DNA from: Anaerolineales bacterium
Lineage (GTDB): Bacteria > Chloroflexota > Anaerolineae > Promineifilales > Promineifilaceae
Length of the DNA stretch: 16,958 bases
NCBI GenBank assembly: GCA_020432595.1
Contig: JAGQGA010000041.1
Location: forward strand, 1-16,958
Direction: 5' to 3'
Position numbers and translations under genes: made by a program. The notes under the pieces are model-generated. The model was not told where the DNA came from. It made no database searches and was given only the letters and a program-made list of their open reading frames with translations. Positions 1 through 7,369 of this stretch are shown piece after piece. Every line of letters begins with the position of its first letter. Within the stretch, counting starts at the first letter, position 1.

Positions 1-1
1 C

Positions 2-1879
2 GCCGCCTATGGTTACGACTTTAGCGGCGTGGCTGACCTGGACAACCGGGCAGCCGCCCTGCGGCAGCTTCTGGCGGAAAAAAAAGCACTGCTGATTTTT
101 GACGATTTGGTAGAAGCGGCACGAATCCGGCCGCTGTTGCCCACCACTGGCGATTGTGTCACCATCATCACCACGCGCAACGCCAACTTGGCTGCCGCTC
201 TGGACGCACAGCCAATGCCGCTGCTTGAGCTGACTCCCAGCAATGGGCTAAAGCTGCTGACGCGGCTGATTGGAGCCGAACGGGTGGAGTCTGAGTTAGG
301 GGAAGCAACGGCCGTTTGTGACCATCTGCAAAACCTTCCCCTCGCCCTCACCATTGCCGGGCGCTATCTGGCACTGCGCCCCCGCCGCAAGCTGGCCGAC
401 TTTGCCGAACGGGTGCGTGACCAGGAGCAGCGGCTGCAAGCGTTGGCGCTGGACGATTTGGCGGTGCGGGTGTCGTTTCTCATCAGTTGGCAAGCGTTGG
501 ACGACACGCAAAAGGAGATTTTTCGCTGGCTGGGGGTGTTTAACGGCCGTTCCTTCACCGCCGCCGCCTGCGCCGCCGTCGCACAGCTACAGCCCTACCC
601 CACCCAAGACCGCCTCTACGCCCTCGTGATGCTCTCGCTGCTGCACGAAGAAGGGGACAACCGCTACCGCCAGCACCCCCTCCTGGCCGACTTCGCCCGC
701 GAACAGCTTGGCGACGACCCCGCCTCCTATACCCGAATGGTGCAATTTTTTCTTCGTTATGCCGATGATCACCAGCAGAGCCATATCGCGTTGGGAACCG
801 AGTGGGACAATTTGCTGGCAAGTGTCAAAGAGGCTCACCAACAAGCTTTGTGGCAGGAGTTGATCCATTTAACGGCCGTTTTGCGCCCCACCTGGTTTGC
901 CAGAGGTGGCTACACGACAGCGCGAGAAGCATTGGCCTGGGCCGCTGAGGGAGCCAAGCGGCTGGAGGATGAGCCGCTTTTAGCTGCTATCCTACATGAT
1001 TGGGGACAAGCTTGTCTGGAACAAGGTGCGTATGATGAAGCCAAGACACATTTGGGTGCGGCCACCCGCATTTGGCTAGAGCAAAAAGAGGAACTTAAGT
1101 GGGCAGCAACTAACTTTTTACTGGCACGAATTGCCCTTTACTTGGGCAATTTTGCCGAGACTGATAACCTGCTAACTTCGTGTCGGCAAATTCAGGAAGC
1201 GCATGGGGATGAAACGGCCGTTGCTGAAACTATCTACTACCTCGCTCGTTCAACATACGATCAAGGCTCGTATGCCAAAGCAAAAATAATTGGTCAACAA
1301 GCACTTCAGCTTCAGCAAACATTAGGCATGGTAAATGCTCGTATCCGCACGCTGAGGCTTTTAGCCACTATCTCCTTACAAATGCAGCATGACCTTAATC
1401 AGGCCGAAAGTTATTGCCACACTGCCTTGAGTCTAAGTCGGGATTTAGGTGAAAAAGGAGAAATGGCACTCGTTCTTGATCTACTTTCTGACATTGCTGC
1501 TCAACACCACAAGCTGGAACAAGCAGAAGCATTTGCCCAAGAAAGTTTGTCTTTGCTCATTGAAATGGGAGATCGGCGGTCACAGGCTATGTTGCTGCAC
1601 CAATTGAGCCGTATCTATGGCCTCGCAGAAAAAAATCAGCAAGCACTTGATCACAGCTTAAAAAGCCTGGCAATTTGCCTTGATTTAGGCGACCAGCTTG
1701 GGTCAGCCCTTGTTTTGGACTATGTTGGCGGATATACGGCAAAATTAGGCCGACAGTTTCAGGCATGTGAGTATTGGCAAAAAGGGCTGCAAATAGCGGC
1801 AGCCCTACAACACAAACCACTTGTTAATCGCTTTGAAGAAAATCTAAAAGGTTGCCATTCAAATAAACAGATCAAGTAG
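2..1879 (+). CDS. NB-ARC / TPR protein, 5' end outside window
   Basis: This is the C-terminal part of a STAND-class signalling NTPase. The frame is open to the left edge, so the GTG at 29 is probably not the true start, and the Walker A part of the NTPase lies outside. Counting from that GTG, a Walker B strand (LLIFDDL) is at about 21-27, an IITTRN motif typical of NB-ARC at about 46-51, and a LPLALTIAGRYL segment near 97-108. A winged-helix-like region follows (about 150-235, ending in RQHPLLADFAREQL). From about 310 to 600 there are TPR-like helical pairs (for example QACLEQGAYDEAKTHL). In this family the NTPase is a switch and the TPRs sense a ligand or partner; the effector domain would be upstream and is not seen. 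By eye, GC drops from about 64% in the NTPase half to about 42% in the TPR half. The TAG stop lies inside a palindromic repeat. Assignment to NB-ARC/TPR is secure; its target is unknown. Confidence 0.88.
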   Translation, partial: AAYGYDFSGVADLDNRAAALRQLLAEKKALLIFDDLVEAARIRPLLPTTGDCVTIITTRNANLAAALDAQPMPLLELTPSNGLKLLTRLIGAERVESELGEATAVCDHLQNLPLALTIAGRYLALRPRRKLADFAERVRDQEQRLQALALDDLAVRVSFLISWQALDDTQKEIFRWLGVFNGRSFTAAACAAVAQLQPYPTQDRLYALVMLSLLHEEGDNRYRQHPLLADFAREQLGDDPASYTRMVQFFLRYADDHQQSHIALGTEWDNLLASVKEAHQQALWQELIHLTAVLRPTWFARGGYTTAREALAWAAEGAKRLEDEPLLAAILHDWGQACLEQGAYDEAKTHLGAATRIWLEQKEELKWAATNFLLARIALYLGNFAETDNLLTSCRQIQEAHGDETAVAETIYYLARSTYDQGSYAKAKIIGQQALQLQQTLGMVNARIRTLRLLATISLQMQHDLNQAESYCHTALSLSRDLGEKGEMALVLDLLSDIAAQHHKLEQAEAFAQESLSLLIEMGDRRSQAMLLHQLSRIYGLAEKNQQALDHSLKSLAICLDLGDQLGSALVLDYVGGYTAKLGRQFQACEYWQKGLQIAAALQHKPLVNRFEENLKGCHSNKQIK

Positions 1880-1903
1880 AGACGTAACATATTACGTCTC
1901 TAC
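1876..1903. repeat. 12-bp perfect inverted repeat (GTAGAGACGTAA / TTACGTCTCTAC)
   Basis: Two perfect 12-bp arms, 1876-1887 and 1892-1903, are separated by CATA. The element lies between two convergent genes and would form a hairpin in transcripts from either strand, so it may end transcription, although no T-tract follows. Its left arm contains the TAG stop of the NB-ARC/TPR gene. Intergenic palindromes with a GTAGAGACG...CGTCTCTAC core are familiar from filamentous cyanobacteria; that likeness is from memory. Confidence 0.8.
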
Positions 1904-1907
1904 CTAT

Positions 1908-3377
1908 TTATCCGCGCCAGATGCCGTCAGGACCACCAGTGTTCCAGCCGTCGGTGGAAAGAACGTCCGTCCACACATCTGGTGGCAAAGCGATACGGTG
2001 AGTACCAGAAATGCCGATCCCTTCCCCACTAAAGGCCTTTTCTTTGATCTGATCAACCCAGGTATTGGTGAGACCCAACGGCCGTTTATTACCCAGAGCC
2101 GGCAAAACGGCCAAAACCGCCATACCGCCACCATTGACCCGCCCAACCTCATTCAACCCTGCCATCTGCCCTTCAACCACCCCAATCATCTCGTCCTGCA
2201 CCTCCAATTCATAGAGGGCTACCTTCGGCTCAGCCAAGCCACCGTATTTATCGGTCAGCATCGCCACCATGGCTGAGAAATTGGCATAAAGTTGCTGCGA
2301 AAAACTGCCTGTATCCTGCCCAAACCCTTCATCAGGAGCCAACAACCAAGGGGCAAACCCATTTGGCACCTGCTTGATGATCTGCTCAATGGCATAGGTC
2401 AAATAGTGACGAGCATCGTTTACAGAAACGGCCGTTTCTCCGTCCAGCGACACAAACGACTCCGGCAGCCCTCGGATCTCCAGAGCCTCTTGCCACATCG
2501 CCTCCAAATCAGCCACCAGTTCGGCAAAGTCATGCCCATGCTGCGCCATCTGCCGCAGCGTCTCATGGTAAATAAAGGGGCGCAAAAACGAGACTGGATG
2601 ATCCCCATCCTCCGTAACAAACTCAGCTACAGCTTTACCCAACAGCAAATCCTGAAACGATAAAGCCAGCACTGGGCCAGCAATCATCGCCCCATAAACA
2701 TCGGCAAAAATCTCCTCCAGCCAGCGCCGCCGCCAAGTTGGTTGTTTGGGAATCCGCTGCTCCAAGGTATGGTGCAATTCTTGGCCGTGACGATAAATAT
2801 GGTGGCCAACCTCGTGCGGAATTGCCAGCAAATCCCGGTCACGGTTGAGGCTGCTGTAGGGAATGGCAATAAAAGCAACCGGCGCATAGGGAACCACGCG
2901 AATGGAGGGGGATTTGTGGAAGTAGGTAATAACGGCCGTTTTATCCACCAGCCCCGCCCGCACGGCCGGCTCCAACGCCAACTGAGACAACTGATCCGCT
3001 TGGTTCAGCCGATCAGCCACCCGCACCTCTTCCCCTCCCACCAGCACCTTGCGACCGCTCAACCGCTGCTGCACAATTTGCTCAAGCAAAGCTACATCAT
3101 GCCCAATCTGCTCCAACGTCGTCCGAAAAACATACTCCTGAGGAAAATCATCCGAGGGCAACAGATCAAACGCCCCGCTCTCCCCAAACCCTTCCCGGAA
3201 GAAAGCAAACTGTGCCTCGGCAAAAGCTTGCAACGATTGCACCACCGCCAACAGCGTCTTCGCCCGTGGCACCTCCAATGCCACTAGATCCTCCAACTGT
3301 CCTAACAAATCGGTAAGAACACCATGCAACGTCTCCCACCGATCTTCCCATACAGACAAATCACCCTGATACGACAT
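1908..3377 (-). CDS. Putative zinc metallopeptidase (HEVGHH), unknown family
   Basis: A 489-residue protein with no signal peptide or membrane segment, so probably cytosolic. At about residues 188-193 it has HEVGHH, matching the HExxH zinc-binding and catalytic motif. About 30 residues later LEEIFADVYG supplies an acidic ExxAD-type third-ligand segment, as in gluzincin peptidases such as M48. The N-terminal third is predicted-helical; the C-terminal part (LGLTNTWVDQIKEKAF and onward) resembles nothing I recognise. The ATG at 3377 is preceded by a good Shine-Dalgarno AAGGAG (3384-3389 on the complement) at a 6-base spacing, which fixes the start. It is a single-gene unit: the upstream operon ends in a terminator at 3566-3604. 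It contains three AACGGCCGTT palindromes. Peptidase activity is inferred from the motif alone; substrate unknown. Confidence 0.75.
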   Translation of the reverse strand: MSYQGDLSVWEDRWETLHGVLTDLLGQLEDLVALEVPRAKTLLAVVQSLQAFAEAQFAFFREGFGESGAFDLLPSDDFPQEYVFRTTLEQIGHDVALLEQIVQQRLSGRKVLVGGEEVRVADRLNQADQLSQLALEPAVRAGLVDKTAVITYFHKSPSIRVVPYAPVAFIAIPYSSLNRDRDLLAIPHEVGHHIYRHGQELHHTLEQRIPKQPTWRRRWLEEIFADVYGAMIAGPVLALSFQDLLLGKAVAEFVTEDGDHPVSFLRPFIYHETLRQMAQHGHDFAELVADLEAMWQEALEIRGLPESFVSLDGETAVSVNDARHYLTYAIEQIIKQVPNGFAPWLLAPDEGFGQDTGSFSQQLYANFSAMVAMLTDKYGGLAEPKVALYELEVQDEMIGVVEGQMAGLNEVGRVNGGGMAVLAVLPALGNKRPLGLTNTWVDQIKEKAFSGEGIGISGTHRIALPPDVWTDVLSTDGWNTGGPDGIWRG

Positions 3378-3565
3378 TGTTTACTCCTTCACCACACTAA
3401 AGACAGAACACACTCAATTTCAATAACCGAATAGTACTATACCATCGCTAATTGAACGTTAACTGTTCGTGCGGATACAGTGAATTTGTCGTAAACTGGA
3501 CAATTTAGAAGGGATTTATGCCAATTTTGCTGTCAATTGTAAGGAAAACGGCAAGAAACAGAGGG

Positions 3566-3604
3566 TAAAATAAAAAAGAAGCGTGAATTTGGACAAACTC
3601 ACGC
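3566..3604 (-). terminator. Rho-independent terminator of the SWIM-to-VWA operon
   Basis: On the minus strand a 10-bp stem GCGTGAGTTT / AAATTCACGC (one G-T pair, loop GTCC; 3581-3604) is followed directly by a T-rich run, TTCTTTTTTATTTTA (3566-3580). It lies about 110 bases past the VWA stop codon and upstream of the metallopeptidase gene, so it plausibly ends the five-gene transcript. Confidence 0.75.
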
Positions 3605-3660
3605 AATTTTCATTTGCCAAAAATTTGGTTTGTGTTAAACTATCAATGGCTCCCCCCCCA

Positions 3661-3706
3661 GAGATGTTCCCTTAAGCGCCCGCTTAAGGGACATCTCACT
3701 TTTTTT
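3661..3706 (+). terminator. Terminator-like hairpin pointing away from neighbouring genes
   Basis: A long stem, 3661-3678 against 3681-3697, pairs across 17 bases with one bulged T; the inner part is CTTAAGCG / CGCTTAAG. It is followed on the plus strand by a T-tract (3700-3706) and preceded by eight Cs (3652-3659). Geometrically it terminates plus-strand transcription, yet no plus-strand gene precedes it within 1.7 kb. It may instead protect the 3' end of the minus-strand mRNA, be a relic, or end an unannotated antisense RNA. Confidence 0.45.
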
Positions 3707-3715
3707 ATAAGCTCC

Positions 3716-4903
3716 CTAATTATTTGGAAAAACTACTACATCTTGCATCGCCGCCCAACGGCCGATATCGCGCCCCTCAATCGCCGCCGCCATCAAATCA
3801 GGGAACAGGTCGGGCGTGCAGGCAAAGCAGGGAATGCCCAGGTCAAGAAAGTTGTGCGCCACGTCGCGGCTAAAGCTGGGCGCACCGCTGTCTTCCAGTG
3901 TCAGCAGCACAATCACTGTGACCCCCGAGGCCACCAAATCGGCAGCGTGGCTCATCATCTGCTCCTTGTTCCCCCCCTCATACAAATCGCTAATCAGCAC
4001 CAAAATGGTATCCTGCGGTCGTGTCACCAGCCCTTGACAGTAGGCCAGGGCGCGGCCAATGTGGGTGCCGCCGCTCAGTTGGGGGCCAAAGAGGATTTCC
4101 ACGGGGTCGTGAAGCTGGTCGCTGAGGTCGGCAACGGAGGTGGAGAAGGCGACGAGTTTGGTGGTAACGGCCGTTAATGAAGCCAACGTCGCCCCCAACA
4201 CACTCGCATACACCACCGAATTCGCCATCGAGCCACTCTGGTCAATGCACAGAATAATGTCCTTCAGCGACGTGCGCTTGTTGCCATACCCCACCAGCTT
4301 CTCTGGGATCACCGACCGATACTGCGGCTGATAATGCTTCAAATTCTTCTGCACCGTCTTGCCCCAGTTAATCTCCTTAAACCTAGGCCGCCGCTTGCGG
4401 CTGGCGCGGTTAATGCTTCCTTCCACCGCCTGCCGCAGCTTGTTGGAAAGCCGCTGCTGTAGCTCCTCCACCACCTTCCGCACCACCTCCCGCGCCGTCT
4501 CCCGCGTCCGCTGCGGCATCAGCCGCTTAAACGACAGCAGCGTTGCCACCAACTGCACATCCGGCTTAATCTGCTGCAACAGCTCCGGCTCCAGCAGCAT
4601 CTTCTTCAGCTTCAGCCTGTCTATGGCATCCTGCTGCATCACCCGCACCACCGAGGCCGGGAAATAGGTACGGATGTCGCCCAGCCAGCGGTTGATGTCG
4701 GGGATGGCATCCCCCATGCTCCCTTCCTTGTCGTTGTTATAAAGTTGCTGCAACGCCTGGTCAACAGCCATATCCTGCTGATCCAACGAGCCACCTTGTT
4801 CCTGGTTCTGCTCGTCTGCACCCAGAATAAGCCGCCAGCGGCGGGTGCGTTCACCTTCGTCGGCGGGGGATTGGGGATTGGAAATTGGAGATTGGAGATT
4901 CAT
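3716..4903 (-). CDS. VWA domain protein, CoxE/YehP-like
   Basis: A 395-residue cytosolic protein. The N-terminal half (residues 40-200) is charged and helical. The VWA domain begins near 215 and has an intact metal-ion adhesion site: D221-x-S223-x-S225 (DQSGS), T280 in SGGTH and D306 in ISDLYEGG. Such MIDAS VWA proteins partner MoxR AAA+ ATPases and bind the client through the metal. Length and neighbours match E. coli YehP (yehLMPQ cluster; recalled). It is the last gene of the operon and is followed by the terminator at 3566-3604. The ATG at 4903 has an AGGA (4909-4912 on the complement) at a suitable distance. Oddly, about the first 13 codons are made of an intergenic heptamer repeat (consensus ATTGGAG on the plus strand), so the N-terminus is not conserved-looking until ERTRRWRLILG. 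Confidence 0.88.
   Translation of the reverse strand: MNLQSPISNPQSPADEGERTRRWRLILGADEQNQEQGGSLDQQDMAVDQALQQLYNNDKEGSMGDAIPDINRWLGDIRTYFPASVVRVMQQDAIDRLKLKKMLLEPELLQQIKPDVQLVATLLSFKRLMPQRTRETAREVVRKVVEELQQRLSNKLRQAVEGSINRASRKRRPRFKEINWGKTVQKNLKHYQPQYRSVIPEKLVGYGNKRTSLKDIILCIDQSGSMANSVVYASVLGATLASLTAVTTKLVAFSTSVADLSDQLHDPVEILFGPQLSGGTHIGRALAYCQGLVTRPQDTILVLISDLYEGGNKEQMMSHAADLVASGVTVIVLLTLEDSGAPSFSRDVAHNFLDLGIPCFACTPDLFPDLMAAAIEGRDIGRWAAMQDVVVFPNN
4866..4903. repeat. Heptamer tandem repeat (ATTGGAG type) inside the VWA start
   Basis: About five degenerate 7-bp units (GATTGGG, GATTGGA, AATTGGA, GATTGGA, GATT) run tandemly. They encode residues 2-13 of the VWA protein on the other strand. The unit length and style match the other intergenic repeats of this window. 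Confidence 0.75.
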
Positions 4904-4912
4904 GTGTGTCCT

Positions 4913-4980
4913 GTAGGGAGTGGGGAGTGGGGAGTAGGGCGTGGTAGGTAAACACCCTACTCCCTACGCCCCACTCTCCA
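4913..4980. repeat. Heptamer repeat in head-to-head arms (GTGGGGA / CCCTACT type)
   Basis: Left arm 4913-4947 is five 7-bp units (GTAGGGA, GTGGGGA, GTGGGGA, GTAGGGC, GTGGTAG). Right arm 4954-4980 carries the complementary type (CCCTACT, CCCTACG, CCCCACT). The arms can fold together in the mRNA between DUF5682 and VWA. The right arm supplies the TAG stop (4964-4966) and the last codons of the DUF5682 gene. Confidence 0.8.
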
Positions 4981-7306
4981 CACCAAGAAGCTGCGCCATC
5001 AGCGGCAAAATCGTGTCGGCACGCTGCTGGTCAAAATGGGATTGTGTGGCGGCAACTGCATCGCGGCGGTCGCCTTGTTTTGCGCGTTGGGTAAGCTGCT
5101 GCCGTTCGGCCTCAGTAAAGGTGGCAAAGGTACGGCGCAGCAGCGGAAGCTGGGCCATAAAGTTTTCTTCTTGCAGCAGCAGCACCCAGCCATCCAAAAT
5201 GTGCCACAGTTCGTCATCGTGGATGAGGATGAGGCCGCTGTCTTTGAGGAACCCTTCAATCCACATGGCAGCTTGCAGCAGCGCGGGCGGTGAACCGGTG
5301 GCTCCTTGTTGGGGATGGGCAACAACGGCCGTTTGTGTCACCGACAGCATCAACCGCAGCCGCTGCATCACCTCCTCCCGCGACCATTGCCGGTCATCCA
5401 GCAGCAGCCGACACGCCCGCCCCGTCAGCAGCCCGTGCATCGCCAGATTGTCGGCCAGTTGCGCCAGCACCCCATACCACGCCCTCAGGTGCTGTTCCTG
5501 CTGCATCGTTTTCAGCAGCCCGTGGGTTCGCACCAAATGGGCATACATCTCCGCCGCCGCCTCATCGTTGAGCGAAGCGCAACTGCTGGGCAACCCAATG
5601 CAAATGCGCGTCACCAGCCCGTCCACCACCTGCTGCACCACCTCACGGTTAATTTGGCGCACATTGCCATAGCGCAGCACCCGCACCAGCGGCGGCAGCG
5701 CCTCCATCATGTGCGCCACATCGCTGCTCATCGCCGACACTTGCCCCAGCCGCGCCATCAGCGGCACAATCACCTCTGGCAAATCGGCCAGCAGCACCAA
5801 ATTGAGCAGTTCGGTCAATTCCGACAGCTTGGTTGCCTTAGTCGCTCGCTCGCTCGCCAACTGGCTGGCCGCTTCCAGCACCGTCGTTCCCCACATGCTG
5901 GCCTCAATCAGCAGCACGGCAAACTCCGGCTTCCACTGCATCCGCCATAGCTCCAAATACGTCCCCTGCGAATCCTTGATCGGTTCGCTTTGCCCCCAGG
6001 GAATGCCCAAAAGCTGGAGCCGGTGCAGCAGTTGGCTGCGCTCCAAATGGACGGGTTTCCGCAGATCCAGCGAGAGGGTGCTAATGTCAGGGTCGGGGTA
6101 GAGCCGCAGCCACTTTTGCAGCCGGTACAGGTCACGCTGCAAGGGAACCATCGGCGTGGAGGGCGGCACGCTGCCCATGCGCTCACCCACAATCAGCTTG
6201 TCGCGGATGAGTGCCATCGGCTCGGTGTCGCCAAAGCACATAATCGTTTGCGTCGCTTCGTTGAACTCCTGCAAACCGGGGATGGGATGCTGGCGAATGG
6301 CGGCCAGCGCCTCAGCCAGCCGCACCGCTTCGATGACGTGGGCGGCGGAAGCGTCCAAATCTTGCTCACGCAGCAGTTCGGCTACTAGCGTCAGCCAGTA
6401 GATGCCAATGTCGGTGGCAGAACGGCCGTTTTCCCCCATCTCCCACAAATGATGATACCAACCCGGCGCCTGAATCCCCGCCCCATAGCCAGAACGGGTC
6501 GCTAAACGGCCGTAAGTCCAGGGCACCCACGTTGCCGCCACCTTCACCCGCTTCATCCCCTTCAACAGTGCCTTGTCCACCTTCGCCGCAACTTCCTCCG
6601 CCAGCGCCGGGGCGTGCCACGCCCCACACACCACCGCAATCCGCTGGAACCCCTCCTTCCGCGCCTGGCGAATGGTGCGCCGCATGTAGGCTTCGCGCCG
6701 CGCCTCAAACAAATCGCTCTTGGTCGGGGTGGTTCCCATCGCCAGCATGTCGGCCTCGTTCCGCAGCACCGACATCACGCGGAAAATAGCGGCAAACACG
6801 TCTTCGTCATGCGCTTGCCGCTGCTCAATGACCTGATTCCACCAGCTTTCATAATCGCCGTAGCCAGATGCCTGGGCCAAGGTTTGCAGGGCTTGCTGGC
6901 TGCGGGAAACGGCCGTTTGTTCCCCCTCCTCTCCCGTTTCTCCACCTTGTTGTTCCGCCAATTCATCCAGCTCGGCAAACCGCCGCGCATGGGGCAAATC
7001 CATAAACCGCGCCGGAATCCCCTGCCGCACCGCATAGCGCAACGCCTGCCACTCCGGTGAAAACAGCGCCAGCGGGATATAGCTCGCCCGGCGCGGCCTG
7101 TCGGGGCGATAGACCAGCAGTGCCACCGGCGGCTCCATCTCTTCCTCCGCCAGCAGCGGAATAATCTCATCCGCATCTGGCGGCCCCTCCACCAGCACAA
7201 TATCTGGCTGCAACACCGTCAATGCCTGCACCAAACCCCGCGCCGAGCCGGGGCCGTGGTGGCGAATGCCGAAAATGTAAAGATCGTTGTTTTCTGTAGA
7301 AGACAA
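4964..7306 (-). CDS. DUF5682-like protein (YehM-like), 780 aa
   Basis: A large cytosolic protein of the type annotated DUF5682; E. coli YehM in the yehLMPQ cluster is of similar length and context (recalled). The N-terminal domain carries its key motifs: FGIRHHGPGSAR (12-23), LVEGPPDAD (38-46, E40) and GAWHAP near 227-232. The order HH...EGP...GxxH, with a GIPARFMDLP strand between, resembles the TraB/ChaN/erythromycin-esterase-like fold; a metal-dependent hydrolase role is inference. The remaining 500 residues are mostly helical and unassigned. The start is a TTG (7306-7304) with no visible Shine-Dalgarno sequence; no ATG precedes the conserved motif, so translation may be coupled to the MoxR gene 60 bases upstream. 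The C-terminal GVESGA and stop come from a heptamer repeat. Fourth gene of the operon, between MoxR and VWA. Confidence 0.85.
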   Translation of the reverse strand: MSSTENNDLYIFGIRHHGPGSARGLVQALTVLQPDIVLVEGPPDADEIIPLLAEEEMEPPVALLVYRPDRPRRASYIPLALFSPEWQALRYAVRQGIPARFMDLPHARRFAELDELAEQQGGETGEEGEQTAVSRSQQALQTLAQASGYGDYESWWNQVIEQRQAHDEDVFAAIFRVMSVLRNEADMLAMGTTPTKSDLFEARREAYMRRTIRQARKEGFQRIAVVCGAWHAPALAEEVAAKVDKALLKGMKRVKVAATWVPWTYGRLATRSGYGAGIQAPGWYHHLWEMGENGRSATDIGIYWLTLVAELLREQDLDASAAHVIEAVRLAEALAAIRQHPIPGLQEFNEATQTIMCFGDTEPMALIRDKLIVGERMGSVPPSTPMVPLQRDLYRLQKWLRLYPDPDISTLSLDLRKPVHLERSQLLHRLQLLGIPWGQSEPIKDSQGTYLELWRMQWKPEFAVLLIEASMWGTTVLEAASQLASERATKATKLSELTELLNLVLLADLPEVIVPLMARLGQVSAMSSDVAHMMEALPPLVRVLRYGNVRQINREVVQQVVDGLVTRICIGLPSSCASLNDEAAAEMYAHLVRTHGLLKTMQQEQHLRAWYGVLAQLADNLAMHGLLTGRACRLLLDDRQWSREEVMQRLRLMLSVTQTAVVAHPQQGATGSPPALLQAAMWIEGFLKDSGLILIHDDELWHILDGWVLLLQEENFMAQLPLLRRTFATFTEAERQQLTQRAKQGDRRDAVAATQSHFDQQRADTILPLMAQLLGVESGA

Positions 7307-7310
7307 GGGA

Positions 7311-7369
7311 GTTGAGATTAGAGATTAGAGATTAGAGGGTTGAGAACCTCAATCTCCAATCTCCAATTA
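7311..7369. repeat. Heptamer repeats GATTAGA and CAATCTC, partly self-complementary
   Basis: The gap between the MoxR and DUF5682 genes consists entirely of repeat. GATTAGA units (7315-7338) lead into a small dyad (TTGAG AAC CTCAA, 7340-7352), followed by CAATCTC units (7350-7366). The last unit runs into the TAA stop of the MoxR gene (7367-7369). The arms can form an imperfect hairpin just ahead of the TTG start of DUF5682, so it might affect translation of that gene. Confidence 0.75.

Larger units (their letters stand above)
3378..3715. other. AT-rich intergenic region: RBS, weak promoter, two hairpins
   Basis: This 338-base gap separates the five-gene operon from the metallopeptidase gene, both on the minus strand. 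It holds the metallopeptidase ribosome site (3384-3389) and a possible -10 element TATAGT (complement of 3436-3441). An imperfect dyad GAAC-N7-GTTC at 3454-3468 overlaps where the -35 element would be. Next come the operon terminator (3566-3604) and a second hairpin (3661-3697). No credible coding frame is seen. The promoter call is weak because no good -35 box is visible. Confidence 0.5.

Noticed and set aside
1876..1903. A bidirectional Rho-independent terminator
   Set aside because: The hairpin is perfect but neither side has a T-tract, so it is listed as a repeat that may influence termination.
2742..3287. A 181-codon plus-strand frame
   Set aside because: It is antisense to the metallopeptidase, has no ribosome site and its composition (Q, R, H, P) is typical of a shadow frame.
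3454..3468. GAAC-N7-GTTC dyad as an SOS (LexA) box
   Set aside because: The Gram-positive-type box is GAAC-N4-GTTC; the spacing here is wrong and the inner bases do not pair fully.
3614..4177. A 187-codon plus-strand frame crossing the operon end
   Set aside because: It begins in the intergenic hairpin and is antisense to the VWA domain, whose MIDAS motif is intact.
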